A stretch of DNA of 64,000 bases from Catenulispora pinisilvae (GTDB lineage: Bacteria > Actinomycetota > Actinomycetes > Streptomycetales > Catenulisporaceae), in assembly GCF_015356865.1 (NCBI RefSeq), contig NZ_JAAFZA010000001.1, forward strand, positions 62,003-126,002, in the 5' to 3' direction. Below the pieces are notes generated by a model, which saw only the letters and a list, made by a program, of their open reading frames with translations, had not been told where the DNA came from and made no database searches. This document shows, piece after piece, positions 43,260 through 51,275 of the stretch. Position 1 is the first letter of the stretch, and the number at the start of each line of letters is the position of its first letter. Made by a program: the position numbers and the translations under genes.

Positions 43260-44297
43260 TCATCGGGCCTGGGCGGTGTAGGCGTCGATCTCGGCGGCCA
43301 GCGTCCGCTTGCCCTCGGCGTCCTGGTACGAGGCCTGGACCGCGTTCTTCGCCAGCTCCGCGATCCCGCGCTCGTCCAGGCCCAGCAGCTTCGCGGCGAC
43401 CTCGTACTCGTGGTTCAGGTCGGTGCCGAACATCGGCGGGTCGTCGCTGTTGACCGTCACCAGCAGGCCGGCCTGGACCATCGCCCGGATCGGGTGCTGG
43501 TCCAGGTCCTTCACCACGCCGGTGGCGATGTTGGAGGTCGGGCACACCTCGATCGGGATCCGGTGCTCGCCGAGGTAGGCGACCAGCTCCGGGTCCTGCA
43601 CCAGCGACGTCCCGTGCCCGATCCGCTCGGCCTTGAGGTGCCGCAGCGAGTCCCACACGGTCTCCGGGCCGGTGGACTCCCCGGCGTGCGGCACGCTGTG
43701 CAGGCCCAGCGCCAGCGCCCGCTCGAAGTGCGGCGCGAACTGCGGGCGCGGCACGCCGATCTCCGGGCCGCCGAGCCCGAACCCGACCAGCGCCTCCGGC
43801 TGCCGGGCCTCGATCAGCGCGACCGTGTCGGCCGCGGCCGCCGGGCCGGACTCGCCGGGGATGTCGAAGATCCACTTCAGGGTGAGCCCGAAGTCCCGGT
43901 GCGCGGCCACCCGCGCGTCCTCGATGGCCTCCAGGTACGCCATCGCATCGATACCGCGCCGCAGATGCGAGTACGGGGTGCAGGTCAGCTCGGCGTACCG
44001 GATGTTCTGCGCCGCCATGTCCCGGGCCACGCCGTAGGTCAGGTCCCTGATGTCCTCGGGTGTGCGGATCAGGTCCACCACGCTCAGGTACAGCTCGATG
44101 AAGTGCCGGAAGTCGGTGAACGTGAAGTACTCGGCCAGCAGCTCCGGGTCGGCCGGTACTGGGTTCTTGCTGCCGCGCGTAGCAGACGCTTGTCCTTCGT
44201 AGCGGGCCGCGAGGTCGGCGACGACCCGGGGCGAGGCGGATCCCACGTGGTGGACGTGCAGTTCGGCCTTCGGCAGGCCCTGGATGAAGTCGCGCAT
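43260..44297 (-). CDS. add: adenosine deaminase family protein
   Basis: A 345-aa zinc amidohydrolase. Zinc ligands are in LPKAELHVHHVGSAS (13-18) with the His-x-His pair, the proton-relay segment in HAGESTGPETVWDSL near 195, GHGTSLVQDPELVAYL with the zinc His near 217, CPTSNIAT near 247, and the metal Asp in VTVNSDDPPMFGTD near 276. HVHHVGSASP replaces the usual HLDG, a form common in actinobacteria. Deamination of adenosine is likely; related nucleosides such as aminodeoxyfutalosine cannot be excluded. Confidence 0.88.
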   Translation of the reverse strand: MRDFIQGLPKAELHVHHVGSASPRVVADLAARYEGQASATRGSKNPVPADPELLAEYFTFTDFRHFIELYLSVVDLIRTPEDIRDLTYGVARDMAAQNIRYAELTCTPYSHLRRGIDAMAYLEAIEDARVAAHRDFGLTLKWIFDIPGESGPAAAADTVALIEARQPEALVGFGLGGPEIGVPRPQFAPHFERALALGLHSVPHAGESTGPETVWDSLRHLKAERIGHGTSLVQDPELVAYLGEHRIPIEVCPTSNIATGVVKDLDQHPIRAMVQAGLLVTVNSDDPPMFGTDLNHEYEVAAKLLGLDERGIAELAKNAVQASYQDAEGKRTLAAEIDAYTAQAR

Positions 44298-44312
44298 GCC
44301 CGCGATTCTGCT

Positions 44313-45347
44313 CTAATGCTCACTCATCCGAAGAATCGCGTTGTCCCGGCCCGCCCCGGCCACCGAGAGCGCCATCCCGATCGCGGCGTAGATCACGAAC
44401 ACCCAGATCGCCGACGACAGGCCCTGGGAGTGGAAGTACGCCACCCCGCGCACCGCGTTGGTCCCCTGGAAGTTCGGCAGCCACGGCCCGATCACCCGCC
44501 AGAACGTCGGGATCATGTTCCGCGGCCACGGCCCGGCCCCGGACGGGTTGCCGAGGATCACGAACAGCCCGATCACGATCCCGGTCCCGACCAGGCCGAG
44601 GAAGCTCTGCATGCCGTTGGCGAACACCGACACCGAGAACACGACCAGCATCCCGATCAGCGCCTGGGTCCACCAGCCGCCGCCCAGGAAGCCCAGGATC
44701 GTGTGCACGATCAGCGTCCCGCCGACCCCGCCCAGGAAGCTGTAGACGGCCAGCATCCCGATCCGCTCCAGCGCCAGCCGCGGCGTCGAGCTCTTCATTC
44801 CGCCCATCAGCCCCACCAGCGTCGAGACCAGGTAGCCGCCCACGGTCCAGGCGATCACCAGATAGAAGGGCACCAGCCCCTCGATGTCGCCCCGGTGCGG
44901 CGGCAGCACATCCCGCACTTGCAACGTGTGCTGCTGCGCCTGCGCGGCCTGCGTGAACGCGACGGTCAGCGCCTGCGGAGCCGCCGGCCCGACAGCCGTG
45001 GCCACCAGCAACTCATCGGCGTTCCCGACCGCCGCCGGCAGATACGCGCCGAGCACCCGCCGGTGCTTGATCGCGTCCTCGGCGGTCGCCGCACTGGCCT
45101 CCACCTTGAGCGTGAACAGCGGCCCGGCCTGATCGGACGTCTTCTGCAACTGCTGTACCACCTGCGGCGGCGCCACCACCCCCACCGGCATGCGATGCGG
45201 CCGCTGCGGGCCATGCATGGCGCCGGTGTAGGAGACGACGAAGGCCAGCTGCATGAGCAGCGCCATGAAGACGAAGAACCCGATCCGCCCCTTGCGCCCG
45301 CGCTCGTTGGGGTCGGCGTTGGCGGCTTCGAGGGCGGCACGGTTCAT
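44313..45347 (-). CDS. ABC-2/YhgE-like membrane protein
   Basis: A 344-aa membrane protein with one N-terminal helix (GFFVFMALLMQLAFVVSYTG), an extracellular domain of about 120 residues (residues 45-160), and five further helices. The layout and motifs (MPVGVVAP, QGTNAVRGVAYF, YLVIAWTVGGYL) match DUF3533/Pip-like proteins related to ABC-2 permeases. No ATPase gene is nearby. It is separated by 15 nt from adenosine deaminase downstream. Upstream are four 15-bp repeats. The function is unknown; an exporter component is possible. Confidence 0.72.
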   Translation of the reverse strand: MNRAALEAANADPNERGRKGRIGFFVFMALLMQLAFVVSYTGAMHGPQRPHRMPVGVVAPPQVVQQLQKTSDQAGPLFTLKVEASAATAEDAIKHRRVLGAYLPAAVGNADELLVATAVGPAAPQALTVAFTQAAQAQQHTLQVRDVLPPHRGDIEGLVPFYLVIAWTVGGYLVSTLVGLMGGMKSSTPRLALERIGMLAVYSFLGGVGGTLIVHTILGFLGGGWWTQALIGMLVVFSVSVFANGMQSFLGLVGTGIVIGLFVILGNPSGAGPWPRNMIPTFWRVIGPWLPNFQGTNAVRGVAYFHSQGLSSAIWVFVIYAAIGMALSVAGAGRDNAILRMSEH

Positions 45348-45415
45348 GCGGGTGCGGTACCCGGCGGTTTGTGCGGAGATGCTGGGGTTCTGCCGAATGG
45401 GTGGTCGGGGCCGAG

Positions 45416-45475
45416 CCCGAAACAGCCAGGCCCGAAACAGCCAGGCCCGAAACAGCCAGGCCCGAAACAGCCAGG
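45416..45475. repeat. four tandem copies of a 15-bp unit
   Basis: CCCGAAACAGCCAGG is repeated four times without change, followed by a partial degenerate copy. It lies in the 141-bp gap between two minus-strand genes. Being a multiple of three, it stays open in several frames (for example GPGCF repeats on the minus strand), but no gene with a ribosome-binding site uses it. Confidence 0.9.
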
Positions 45476-45488
45476 CCCGGAACCGCCC

Positions 45489-46151
45489 CTACTTCTTCCG
45501 CGCCCGCTCCCGCGGCAGCCCGCCGACCATCCGCGGCATCCGCCCCAAAGTAGTAGCCGGCGTCGGCAGCGGCCGGGCCGCGCCGGACCCGTCATCCGGC
45601 GTGACCGCGCCGCCCAGCGGCCGCATCCGCAGGATGGCCGACTCCTCGGCCCAGCGCTGCCGGTACCGGTCGCCCTCGGCCAGGTTCAGGCGCTCGGCGT
45701 GCAGCGCCTCGGCGGCCGCGCCCCATTCGGGGGTGCCGGGTGCCACCAGTGCCACCTGGCTCAGGAAGCTGATCAGGCGGCCGCCCTGCTCCTTGCTCCG
45801 GATCGCGACCTCGACCACCCGGCCGGGGACCGCCCACATCGGGAGCGGTTGTTCGGCGCCGCCGGCGACGATGGTCACCGCGCTGTCGTGCCAGACGTGC
45901 CAGACCGCCTGTGGGCCGCTCGGGCCGCCCGGTGCGCTCGGCCCGCTCCTTCCGCTCGGTCGGCCGGCGTCGGCCTTCGCGGACAGGCCGGCCGGGCTCA
46001 GCCAGACCAGCCCCGACTTCTTGGCCGCCTCCTCGATCAGGGCCGCGTCGAAGTCGGGTTCGGGGACCCAGGGGGTCTCGTTCTTCTCGTTCTTCTCGCG
46101 CTTCTGGTCCCCGTCAGTGGGCGGTGCGGGCTGCGCGGGCTGCTCGGGCAT
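45489..46151 (-). CDS. hypothetical protein, 220 aa
   Basis: A protein of unknown family. The N-terminus is Pro/Gln/Lys/Glu-rich (QKREKNEKNETPWVPEPDFDAALIEEAAKKSG), then comes a Pro/Gly/Ser-rich linker, then a folded region with beta-strand character (AVWHVWHDSAVTIVAGGAEQPL, VEVAIRSKEQGGRLISFLSQVALVAPGTPEW). Length and hydrophobic pattern suggest a split-barrel or similar small cytoplasmic fold, but no catalytic signature is visible. It follows the ferredoxin gene by 12 nt and may be co-transcribed with it. Confidence 0.65.
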   Translation of the reverse strand: MPEQPAQPAPPTDGDQKREKNEKNETPWVPEPDFDAALIEEAAKKSGLVWLSPAGLSAKADAGRPSGRSGPSAPGGPSGPQAVWHVWHDSAVTIVAGGAEQPLPMWAVPGRVVEVAIRSKEQGGRLISFLSQVALVAPGTPEWGAAAEALHAERLNLAEGDRYRQRWAEESAILRMRPLGGAVTPDDGSGAARPLPTPATTLGRMPRMVGGLPRERARKK

Positions 46152-46163
46152 GGCCGTAGCGTC

Positions 46164-46403
46164 TCATACCTTGCGCAGCGCGATCGCGCTCTCCGGACAC
46201 GCCTTGACGCACAGGCCGCACGTGCCGCAGTCCGTCGGGCGCGCGACGATCGCCTGCTTGTGGCCGTGCGCCCAGGACTTGAGCGAGCCGAGCAGCGACA
46301 TGCCCTCGCGCTCCTCGGGGGTGAGGCGGCGGACGTCGAAGACGTCGTACGGGCAGACCGTCACGCACTCGGCCTTCCCCTCGCACCGGTTGCGGTCGAT
46401 CAC
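46164..46403 (-). CDS. 4Fe-4S dicluster ferredoxin
   Basis: A 79-aa ferredoxin. The second half has the classic CGTCGLCVKACP (Cys 59, 62, 65, 69). The first half has RCEGKAECVTVCP (Cys 7, 13, 17), one Cys short of a standard first motif, so the first cluster may be 3Fe-4S or have a non-Cys ligand. A 30-residue spacer (RRLTPEEREGMSLLGSLKSWAHGHKQ) separates them. Start is GTG with no ribosome-binding site. The upstream DNA is the broken end of a TetR-like gene, so the 5' region may have been rearranged. Confidence 0.82.
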   Translation of the reverse strand: MIDRNRCEGKAECVTVCPYDVFDVRRLTPEEREGMSLLGSLKSWAHGHKQAIVARPTDCGTCGLCVKACPESAIALRKV

Positions 46404-46405
46404 GG

Positions 46406-46663
46406 GGAGCGCTGTTCCACGCCGGTGGGCCGGCCCACCCGGAGGTCGAGATGACCCGCGACGCGCTGCTGGCGCACATCGAGGCGGGCATCGCCGCGGG
46501 GGAGTTCGCGCCCGCGGATCCGGTCCTGGCCGCGGCGTTCATGGTCCACGGCATGCGGGGAGTCTTCGCCGAATCGCTGCACGCGCCGCAGGAGAAGCGG
46601 GCCGCGGCGGTGGCCGCCGTGCGTTCCATGGCCGCCGCGATACTGGCGCCGCCCGCATACTGA
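46406..46663 (+). pseudogene. TetR-family C-terminal remnant
   Basis: An in-frame stretch reading GALFHAGGPAHPEVEMTRDALLAHIEAGIAAGEFAPADP..., AAAFMVHGMRGVFAES, then AVRSMAAAILA. This resembles the ligand-binding C-terminal half of a TetR regulator. No helix-turn-helix domain is present; the frame runs back into the ferredoxin antisense strand. It could still be translated as a 70-aa protein from ATG 46451, which has GGAGGT upstream. It is most simply a truncated regulator left after rearrangement next to the ferredoxin gene. Confidence 0.5.
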
Positions 46664-46693
46664 GCGCCCACCTGACCTCCTTGCGCCCCCGGC

Positions 46694-46763
46694 TACGCTG
46701 AATCCCGTTGACAGGACTCCACCCACCGACAGGGGCTTACACGTGACCGGGATCCCCAGGTGA
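46694..46763 (+). promoter_or_regulatory. promoter and six-codon upstream ORF for EamA gene
   Basis: TACGCT (46694-46699) is a -10 candidate. GTG 46743 opens a tiny frame, MTGIPR, whose TGA (46761-46763) overlaps the GTG start of the transporter at 46760. No Shine-Dalgarno precedes the transporter start, so coupling to this mini-frame could deliver ribosomes. Confidence 0.4.
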
Positions 46764-47713
46764 CCGCCGACAGCGCCGCGACGGTTCCGGTCGGCGTGCC
46801 GTCCGCCCCGGTCCGTGTCTCCGCGGTCCATCGGCCGCCCAAAGCCGACATCGCGGTGCTCGGCGTGGCGGTCACCGCGGTCGGCACGTCCGGGCCGCTC
46901 ATCGCCGCGGCCGCCGCGCCCGCGATGGCCATCGCCTTCTGGCGCAACGCGATAGCCGCCGCGGTCTTCGCCCCCTACGTCCTCCTGCGCCGGAACCTGC
47001 GTGCCGAGCTGCGCGGTCTCGGCCGCCGCACCACCCTGCTGGCCCTCGTCTCCGGCCTCATCCTCGGCGCGCACTTCGCGACCTGGACGCCGGCCGCGAA
47101 GATGTCCTCCGTGGCGTCGGCCACGGCGTTCGCCGCGACGCAGCCGATCTTCGCCGCGATCGTGGCGAAGGTGCTGGGCCACCATGTGCCGCGCCGGGCG
47201 TTCGGCGGGATCGCGGTGGCGTTCGTCGGGGTGATCGTGCTGTCCGGGGTGGACTTCCACGCTTCGGCGCGGGCGTTCCAGGGCGACCTGCTCGCGCTGA
47301 GCGCCGCCGCGTTCGCCGCCGTCTACATGACCATCGGCGGCGAGGTGCGCAAGACGGCGTCGCTGCCGACCTACGCCTTTCTCTGCTACGGCGCGGCCTC
47401 GGTCTTCCTGATCGGCGCAGCGGTGGCGACCGGGTCCTCGCTCGTCGGGTTCGGCGGCAACGCGTGGCTGAAAATCGGCGCGCTCACCCTCCTGGCGCAG
47501 TTCCTCGGGCACACGCTCTTCAACCGGGTGGTGAAGACCACCAGCGCGACCGTCATCTCCACCGCGATCCTGCTGGAGGTGCCCACGGCCGCCGTGATCG
47601 CCGCCGTGTTCCTGCACCAGATCCCCTCTGTGTGGGCGATTCCCGGGGCGGTCCTGATCCTCGGCGGATTGCTGCTCGTGGTGACCGCGAACCGGGGGCA
47701 GAGCGCGCACTGA
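46760..47713 (+). CDS. EamA/DMT-family transporter
   Basis: A 317-aa membrane protein with ten predicted helices in two EamA repeats. Readable marks are GTSGPLIAAAAAPAMAIAFWRNAIAAAVFAPYVLLRR in repeat 1, SVASATAFAATQPIFAAIVAKVLGHHVPRRAFGGIAVAFVGVIVLSG between repeats, and the second repeat ending in LEVPTAAVIAAVFLHQIPSVWAIPGAVLILGGLLLV. Such drug/metabolite transporters commonly export amino acids or metabolites. The substrate is unknown. Start GTG 46760 is uncertain, resting on the overlap with a six-codon upstream frame. Confidence 0.85.
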   Translation: MTADSAATVPVGVPSAPVRVSAVHRPPKADIAVLGVAVTAVGTSGPLIAAAAAPAMAIAFWRNAIAAAVFAPYVLLRRNLRAELRGLGRRTTLLALVSGLILGAHFATWTPAAKMSSVASATAFAATQPIFAAIVAKVLGHHVPRRAFGGIAVAFVGVIVLSGVDFHASARAFQGDLLALSAAAFAAVYMTIGGEVRKTASLPTYAFLCYGAASVFLIGAAVATGSSLVGFGGNAWLKIGALTLLAQFLGHTLFNRVVKTTSATVISTAILLEVPTAAVIAAVFLHQIPSVWAIPGAVLILGGLLLVVTANRGQSAH

Positions 47714-47830
47714 TCCCCATGAAGCGGCCCCCGGAAGTGGCGCGCGTCATGATGACGCGTTAGGTGACCCGCCAGTAACGTGACGGCTATATCAGCGGTC
47801 CGTACCCACTCCCGGGAGGGAACCCACCCC

Positions 47831-48796
47831 ATGTCCGACTCCGCTCGCCCCCAGCGCCCGCGCCGTTCGTGTCTGGCCGTCCCCGGCTCCAACCCGCGCT
47901 TCCTGGAGAAGGCCCAGGGGCTGCCGGCCGACCAGGTCTTCCTGGACCTGGAGGACGCCTGCGCCCCGCTGGCCAAGCCGGAGGCCCGGCACACGATCGT
48001 GAAGTTCCTCAATGAGGGGGACTGGACCGGCAAGGCCCGGGTGGTGCGGGTCAACGACTGGACCACCGAGTGGACCTACCGCGACGTGGTCACCGTGGTC
48101 GAGGGCGCCGGGGCGAACCTGGACGCCATCATGCTGCCCAAGGTGCAGAACGCCGCCCAGGTGCAGGCCCTGGACCTGCTGCTCACGCAGATCGAGAAGA
48201 CGATGGGCTTCGAGGTCGGCAAGATCGGCATCGAGGCGCAGATCGAGAACGCCGCCGGCCTGGTGAACGTCGACGAGATCGCCGCCGCCAGCCCGCGTCT
48301 GGAGACCATCATCTTCGGCCCGGCCGACTTCATGGCCAGCATCAACATGAAGTCGCTGGTCGTCGGCGCGCTGATCCCGGGCTACCCGGCCGACCCGTAC
48401 CACTACATCCTCATGCGCATTCTGATGGCCGCGCGCATGCACAACCTGCAGGCGATCGACGGCCCGTTCCTGCAGATCCGGGACGTGGACGCGTTCCGCG
48501 AGGTCGCCGGCCGCTCGGCCGCGCTCGGCTTCGACGGCAAGTGGGTCCTGCACCCGGGCCAGGTCGAGGCGGCCAACGAGATCTACTCCCCGGCCCAGGA
48601 GGACTACGACCACGCCGAGCTGATCCTGGACGCGTACGACTACTACACCTCCGAGGCCGGCGGGAAGAAGGGCTCGGCGATGCTGGGCGAGGAGATGATC
48701 GACGAGGCCTCCCGCAAGATGGCCCTGGTCATCGCGGGCAAGGGCCGGGCCGCCGGCATGTCCCGCACCAGCTCCTTCGAAGCGCCGGAGGCCTGA
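47831..48796 (+). CDS. CitE/malyl-CoA lyase family protein
   Basis: A 321-aa HpcH/CitE TIM-barrel protein. Motifs: RRSCLAVPGSNPRFLEKAQGLPADQVFLDLEDACAP (metal-site Glu/Asp), IMLPKVQNAAQVQALD, IGIEAQIENAAGLVNV with the Mg-binding Glu, IFGPADFMASINM, and GFDGKWVLHPGQVEAANE. The HPGQ form and length match the L-malyl-CoA/beta-methylmalyl-CoA lyases of the ethylmalonyl-CoA pathway in streptomycetes. GGGAGGGAACCC precedes ATG 47831. It is one nt from the acyl-CoA dehydrogenase start, so the two are one operon. Confidence 0.85.
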   Translation: MSDSARPQRPRRSCLAVPGSNPRFLEKAQGLPADQVFLDLEDACAPLAKPEARHTIVKFLNEGDWTGKARVVRVNDWTTEWTYRDVVTVVEGAGANLDAIMLPKVQNAAQVQALDLLLTQIEKTMGFEVGKIGIEAQIENAAGLVNVDEIAAASPRLETIIFGPADFMASINMKSLVVGALIPGYPADPYHYILMRILMAARMHNLQAIDGPFLQIRDVDAFREVAGRSAALGFDGKWVLHPGQVEAANEIYSPAQEDYDHAELILDAYDYYTSEAGGKKGSAMLGEEMIDEASRKMALVIAGKGRAAGMSRTSSFEAPEA

Positions 48797-48797
48797 G

Positions 48798-49991
48798 ATG
48801 GCGCGCCTGGCGCAGACCGACGGGCTGACCGACATCCAGCAGGAGATCCTGGCGACCGTCCGCACCTTCGTGGACAAGGAGATCATCCCGGTCGCCAACG
48901 AGCTGGAGCACGCCGACGAGTACCCGACGCAGATCGTCGAGGGCATGAAGGAGATGGGCCTGTTCGGGCTCATGATCCCGGAGGAGTACGGCGGTCTCGG
49001 CGAGTCGCTGCTCACCTACGCGCTGGTCGTGGAGGAGATCGCGCGCGGCTGGATGTCGGTGTCCGGGATCCTGAACACCCACTTCATCGTGGCCTACATG
49101 CTCAAGCAGCACGGCACCGACGAGCAGAAGCAGCACTTCCTGCCCCGGATGGCCGAGGGCGAGGTCCGCGCCGCGTTCTCGATGTCCGAGCCGGCGCTCG
49201 GGTCGGACGTCGCGGCGATCACGACCAAGGGCGTGCCGGACGGCGACGACTACGTCGTCAACGGCCAGAAGATGTGGCTGACCAACGGCGGTTCCTCCAC
49301 ACTGGTCGCCCTGCTGGCCCGCACCGACCTCGGCGAGCCCGCCGCGCACAAGAACCTCACCACCTTCCTGGTGGAGAAGCCGGCCGGCTTCGGCGAGGTG
49401 GCGCCCGGCCTGACCATCCCGGGCAAGATCGAGAAGATGGGCTACAAGGGCGTCGACACCACCGAACTGGTGCTGTCCGACTACCGCATCCCGGCGAACC
49501 GGATCCTCGGCGGCACCCCGGGCAAGGGCTTCGCGCACATGATGGACGGCGTCGAGGTCGGCCGGGTCAACGTCGCCGCCCGGGCCTGCGGCATCGCGGT
49601 GCGCGCCTTCGAACTCGGCGCCGCCTACGCCCAGCAGCGCACCACCTTCGGCAAGCCGATCGCCCAGCACCAGGCCATCCAGTTCAAGCTGGCCGAGATG
49701 GGCGTCAAGGTCGAGGCCGCGCACGCGATGATGGTGCGCGCGGCGAAGGTCAAGGACGCCGGCCGGCGCAACGACCTGGAGGCCGGGATGGCGAAGTACC
49801 TGGCCGCCGAGTACTGCAAGGAGGTCGTCGAGGACTCCTTCCGGATCCACGGCGGCTATGGGTACTCCAAGGAGTACGAGATCGAGCGGCTGTATCGCGA
49901 GGCGCCGATGCTGCTGATCGGCGAGGGCACCGCCGAGATCCAGAAGATGATCATCGGCCGGCGGCTGCTGGAGGACTACAAGGCGAAGTGA
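48798..49991 (+). CDS. acyl-CoA dehydrogenase (methylsuccinyl-CoA type likely)
   Basis: A 397-aa FAD enzyme. Family marks: EYGGLGESLLTYALVVEEIARG near 73, AAFSMSEPALGSDVAAI with the FAD loop near 130, WLTNGGSS near 160, GYGYSKEYEIERLYREAPMLLIGEGTAEIQK with the catalytic Glu in REAP near 371, and IHGGYG. Immediate linkage to a malyl-CoA-type lyase suggests methylsuccinyl-CoA dehydrogenase of the ethylmalonyl-CoA pathway; this is inference from context. GGAGG lies 6 nt before the ATG. Its 3' end overlaps the convergent TetR gene by 16 nt. Confidence 0.87.
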   Translation: MARLAQTDGLTDIQQEILATVRTFVDKEIIPVANELEHADEYPTQIVEGMKEMGLFGLMIPEEYGGLGESLLTYALVVEEIARGWMSVSGILNTHFIVAYMLKQHGTDEQKQHFLPRMAEGEVRAAFSMSEPALGSDVAAITTKGVPDGDDYVVNGQKMWLTNGGSSTLVALLARTDLGEPAAHKNLTTFLVEKPAGFGEVAPGLTIPGKIEKMGYKGVDTTELVLSDYRIPANRILGGTPGKGFAHMMDGVEVGRVNVAARACGIAVRAFELGAAYAQQRTTFGKPIAQHQAIQFKLAEMGVKVEAAHAMMVRAAKVKDAGRRNDLEAGMAKYLAAEYCKEVVEDSFRIHGGYGYSKEYEIERLYREAPMLLIGEGTAEIQKMIIGRRLLEDYKAK

Positions 49992-50716
49992 GCCTCCTGA
50001 TCGAGGGCTGATGCGCGAGCGCCTGCCGATCTCCGGGAGTCGGTGGCCCGGGAATCGGCGGCCGTCGCGGGGGCTGCTGATGTCGCGGGGTCTGCGGGCT
50101 CCGCGCGGCCGGCATGGCCCGCGGGGTCCGCCGGGTCCGCAGGGTTCGTCGAGGACAGTGCGCCGGAGAGCGTGCGCAGGCACAGCGACCGCAGGTCGTC
50201 GCGAGTGATGCGGCCGTGCCGCAGCCATTCGATGCTGCTGACCCGGACGAATGACAGCCAGGCCAGCAGGGCCACCGCGGCGACGTCGCGCTCCGGCCCG
50301 GCCGGGTCCAGGGCGTCGAGGAGTCGCCGGTGCAGGATGGCCGTCTCCTCGCCGATGATGCTCTGGATCACCGGGTCGCCCGCGAGGTCGCAGTTGGCGG
50401 AGAGCACCGTCGTGGCGTTGGCGGCGAAGTAGTCGAAGTGCGCGTCGAGTCCGGCCGCGATCCACTGCCCGGCGGCGGTGGCGTCCCCGGCCGGTCCGGT
50501 GGCGTCGAGCAGCCCGTCCGCGGCCTGCCGGTAGACGGCCGCGAACAGGTCGCGCTTGCTCGGGAAGTAGCGGTAGACCAGGCCGCGGGTGACGCCCGCG
50601 GCGGCGCCGACCTCGTCCATCTGGACCTCGTGGTAGGGCCGTTCGGCGAAGAGCCGGGCGCCGATCCCGATCAGCTGGGCGCGCCGTTCCTCGGGTGCCA
50701 TGCGTCGCCGCGTCAT
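49976..50716 (-). CDS. TetR-family transcriptional regulator
   Basis: A 246-aa regulator. The N-terminal DNA-binding domain reads RRAQLIGIGARLFAERPYHEVQMDEVGAAAGVTRGLVYRYFPSKRDLFAAVYR. The ligand domain follows to about residue 190. The C-terminus is a low-complexity Pro/Ala/Asp tail (NPADPADPAGHAGRAEPADPA...). Start ATG 50716 has TAAGCT six nt upstream (leaderless). A 22-bp palindrome beginning 10 nt upstream is the likely autoregulatory operator. It is convergent with the acyl-CoA dehydrogenase and divergent from the 50754 gene, either of which may be a target. Confidence 0.88.
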   Translation of the reverse strand: MTRRRMAPEERRAQLIGIGARLFAERPYHEVQMDEVGAAAGVTRGLVYRYFPSKRDLFAAVYRQAADGLLDATGPAGDATAAGQWIAAGLDAHFDYFAANATTVLSANCDLAGDPVIQSIIGEETAILHRRLLDALDPAGPERDVAAVALLAWLSFVRVSSIEWLRHGRITRDDLRSLCLRTLSGALSSTNPADPADPAGHAGRAEPADPATSAAPATAADSRATDSRRSAGARASALDQEAHFAL

Positions 50717-50722
50717 GGGCCC

Positions 50723-50747
50723 AGCTTAGTGGACACGTGTACATTAA
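50723..50747. promoter_or_regulatory. divergent leaderless promoters with TetR palindrome
   Basis: The halves TTAGTGGACAC (50726-50736) and GTGTACATTAA (50737-50747) form a 22-bp palindrome matching at 9 of 11 pairs, with a perfect ACACGTGT core. The minus-strand -10 box TAAGCT (50728-50723) and the plus-strand -10 box TACATT (50740-50745) overlap its two ends, so one bound dimer could block both promoters. Confidence 0.7.
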
Positions 50748-50753
50748 GGTGCC

Positions 50754-51185
50754 GTGCCGGATTTCAGGTTCACAGGGGACTTCGACCGTCCCGCCGGGGA
50801 CGAACGGACCGCGGAACAGTGGGCCCGCGCTGTCTGGGAAGGTGCTTCGCCGCCGACGCGGGTGTTCCTGCGGGTGGGCTGGCGCTGCCTCGGCCTGCGG
50901 GTGCCGCTCGCCCCGGAGCGGGTGCTGGGCTGGACGGTCGCGGAGTCCGATCCGGAGCGGGTCGTGCTCGCGGCGCCATCGCGCTTGCTGGCCGCGCGCA
51001 ACATCGTCCACCTCGACGCGCGCGGTGTGCACTGGACCACGGAGGTCGAGTATCGAGGCGCGCTCGGCCGTGGGCTGTGGACGGTCGCCGCACCGATTCA
51101 CAAAGCACTGATCCCGGTGCTGGTGCGCCGGGCGGCGCGGGCGGCGGGGGAGGCCCGGGCGTCCGAGGGCGGCCGCGCTGTTTGA
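50754..51185 (+). CDS. DUF2867/SRPBCC-like protein, 143 aa
   Basis: A small cytoplasmic protein. Readable stretches are FRFTGDFDRPAGDERTAEQWARAVWEGASP, RVGWRCLGLRVPLAPERVLGWTVAESDPERVVL, and a C-terminal VHWTTEVEYRGALGRGLWTVAAPIHKALIPVLVRRAAR. The alternating strand pattern and the IHKALIPVLVRRA end resemble DUF2867/SRPBCC-type lipid- or ligand-binding proteins. GTG 50754 lies 8 nt after TACATT, within the TetR operator region. It is probably controlled by the divergent TetR. The substrate is unknown. Confidence 0.65.
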   Translation: MPDFRFTGDFDRPAGDERTAEQWARAVWEGASPPTRVFLRVGWRCLGLRVPLAPERVLGWTVAESDPERVVLAAPSRLLAARNIVHLDARGVHWTTEVEYRGALGRGLWTVAAPIHKALIPVLVRRAARAAGEARASEGGRAV

Positions 51186-51275
51186 GGCTTGCCAGCCCCG
51201 TCTTCCGGCCGTCGTTCGCCGGGCGCTTCGGCGTTTCGCCCCTTCCGCGTGGGATCATGGCCGCGAGGAGGCGCG

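Noticed and set aside
43239-46454. A 1071-codon plus-strand open frame opposite adenosine deaminase, the ABC-2-like gene and others.
   Set aside because: The translation is low-complexity Arg/His/Gly without domains, and the minus-strand genes it opposes have clear families.
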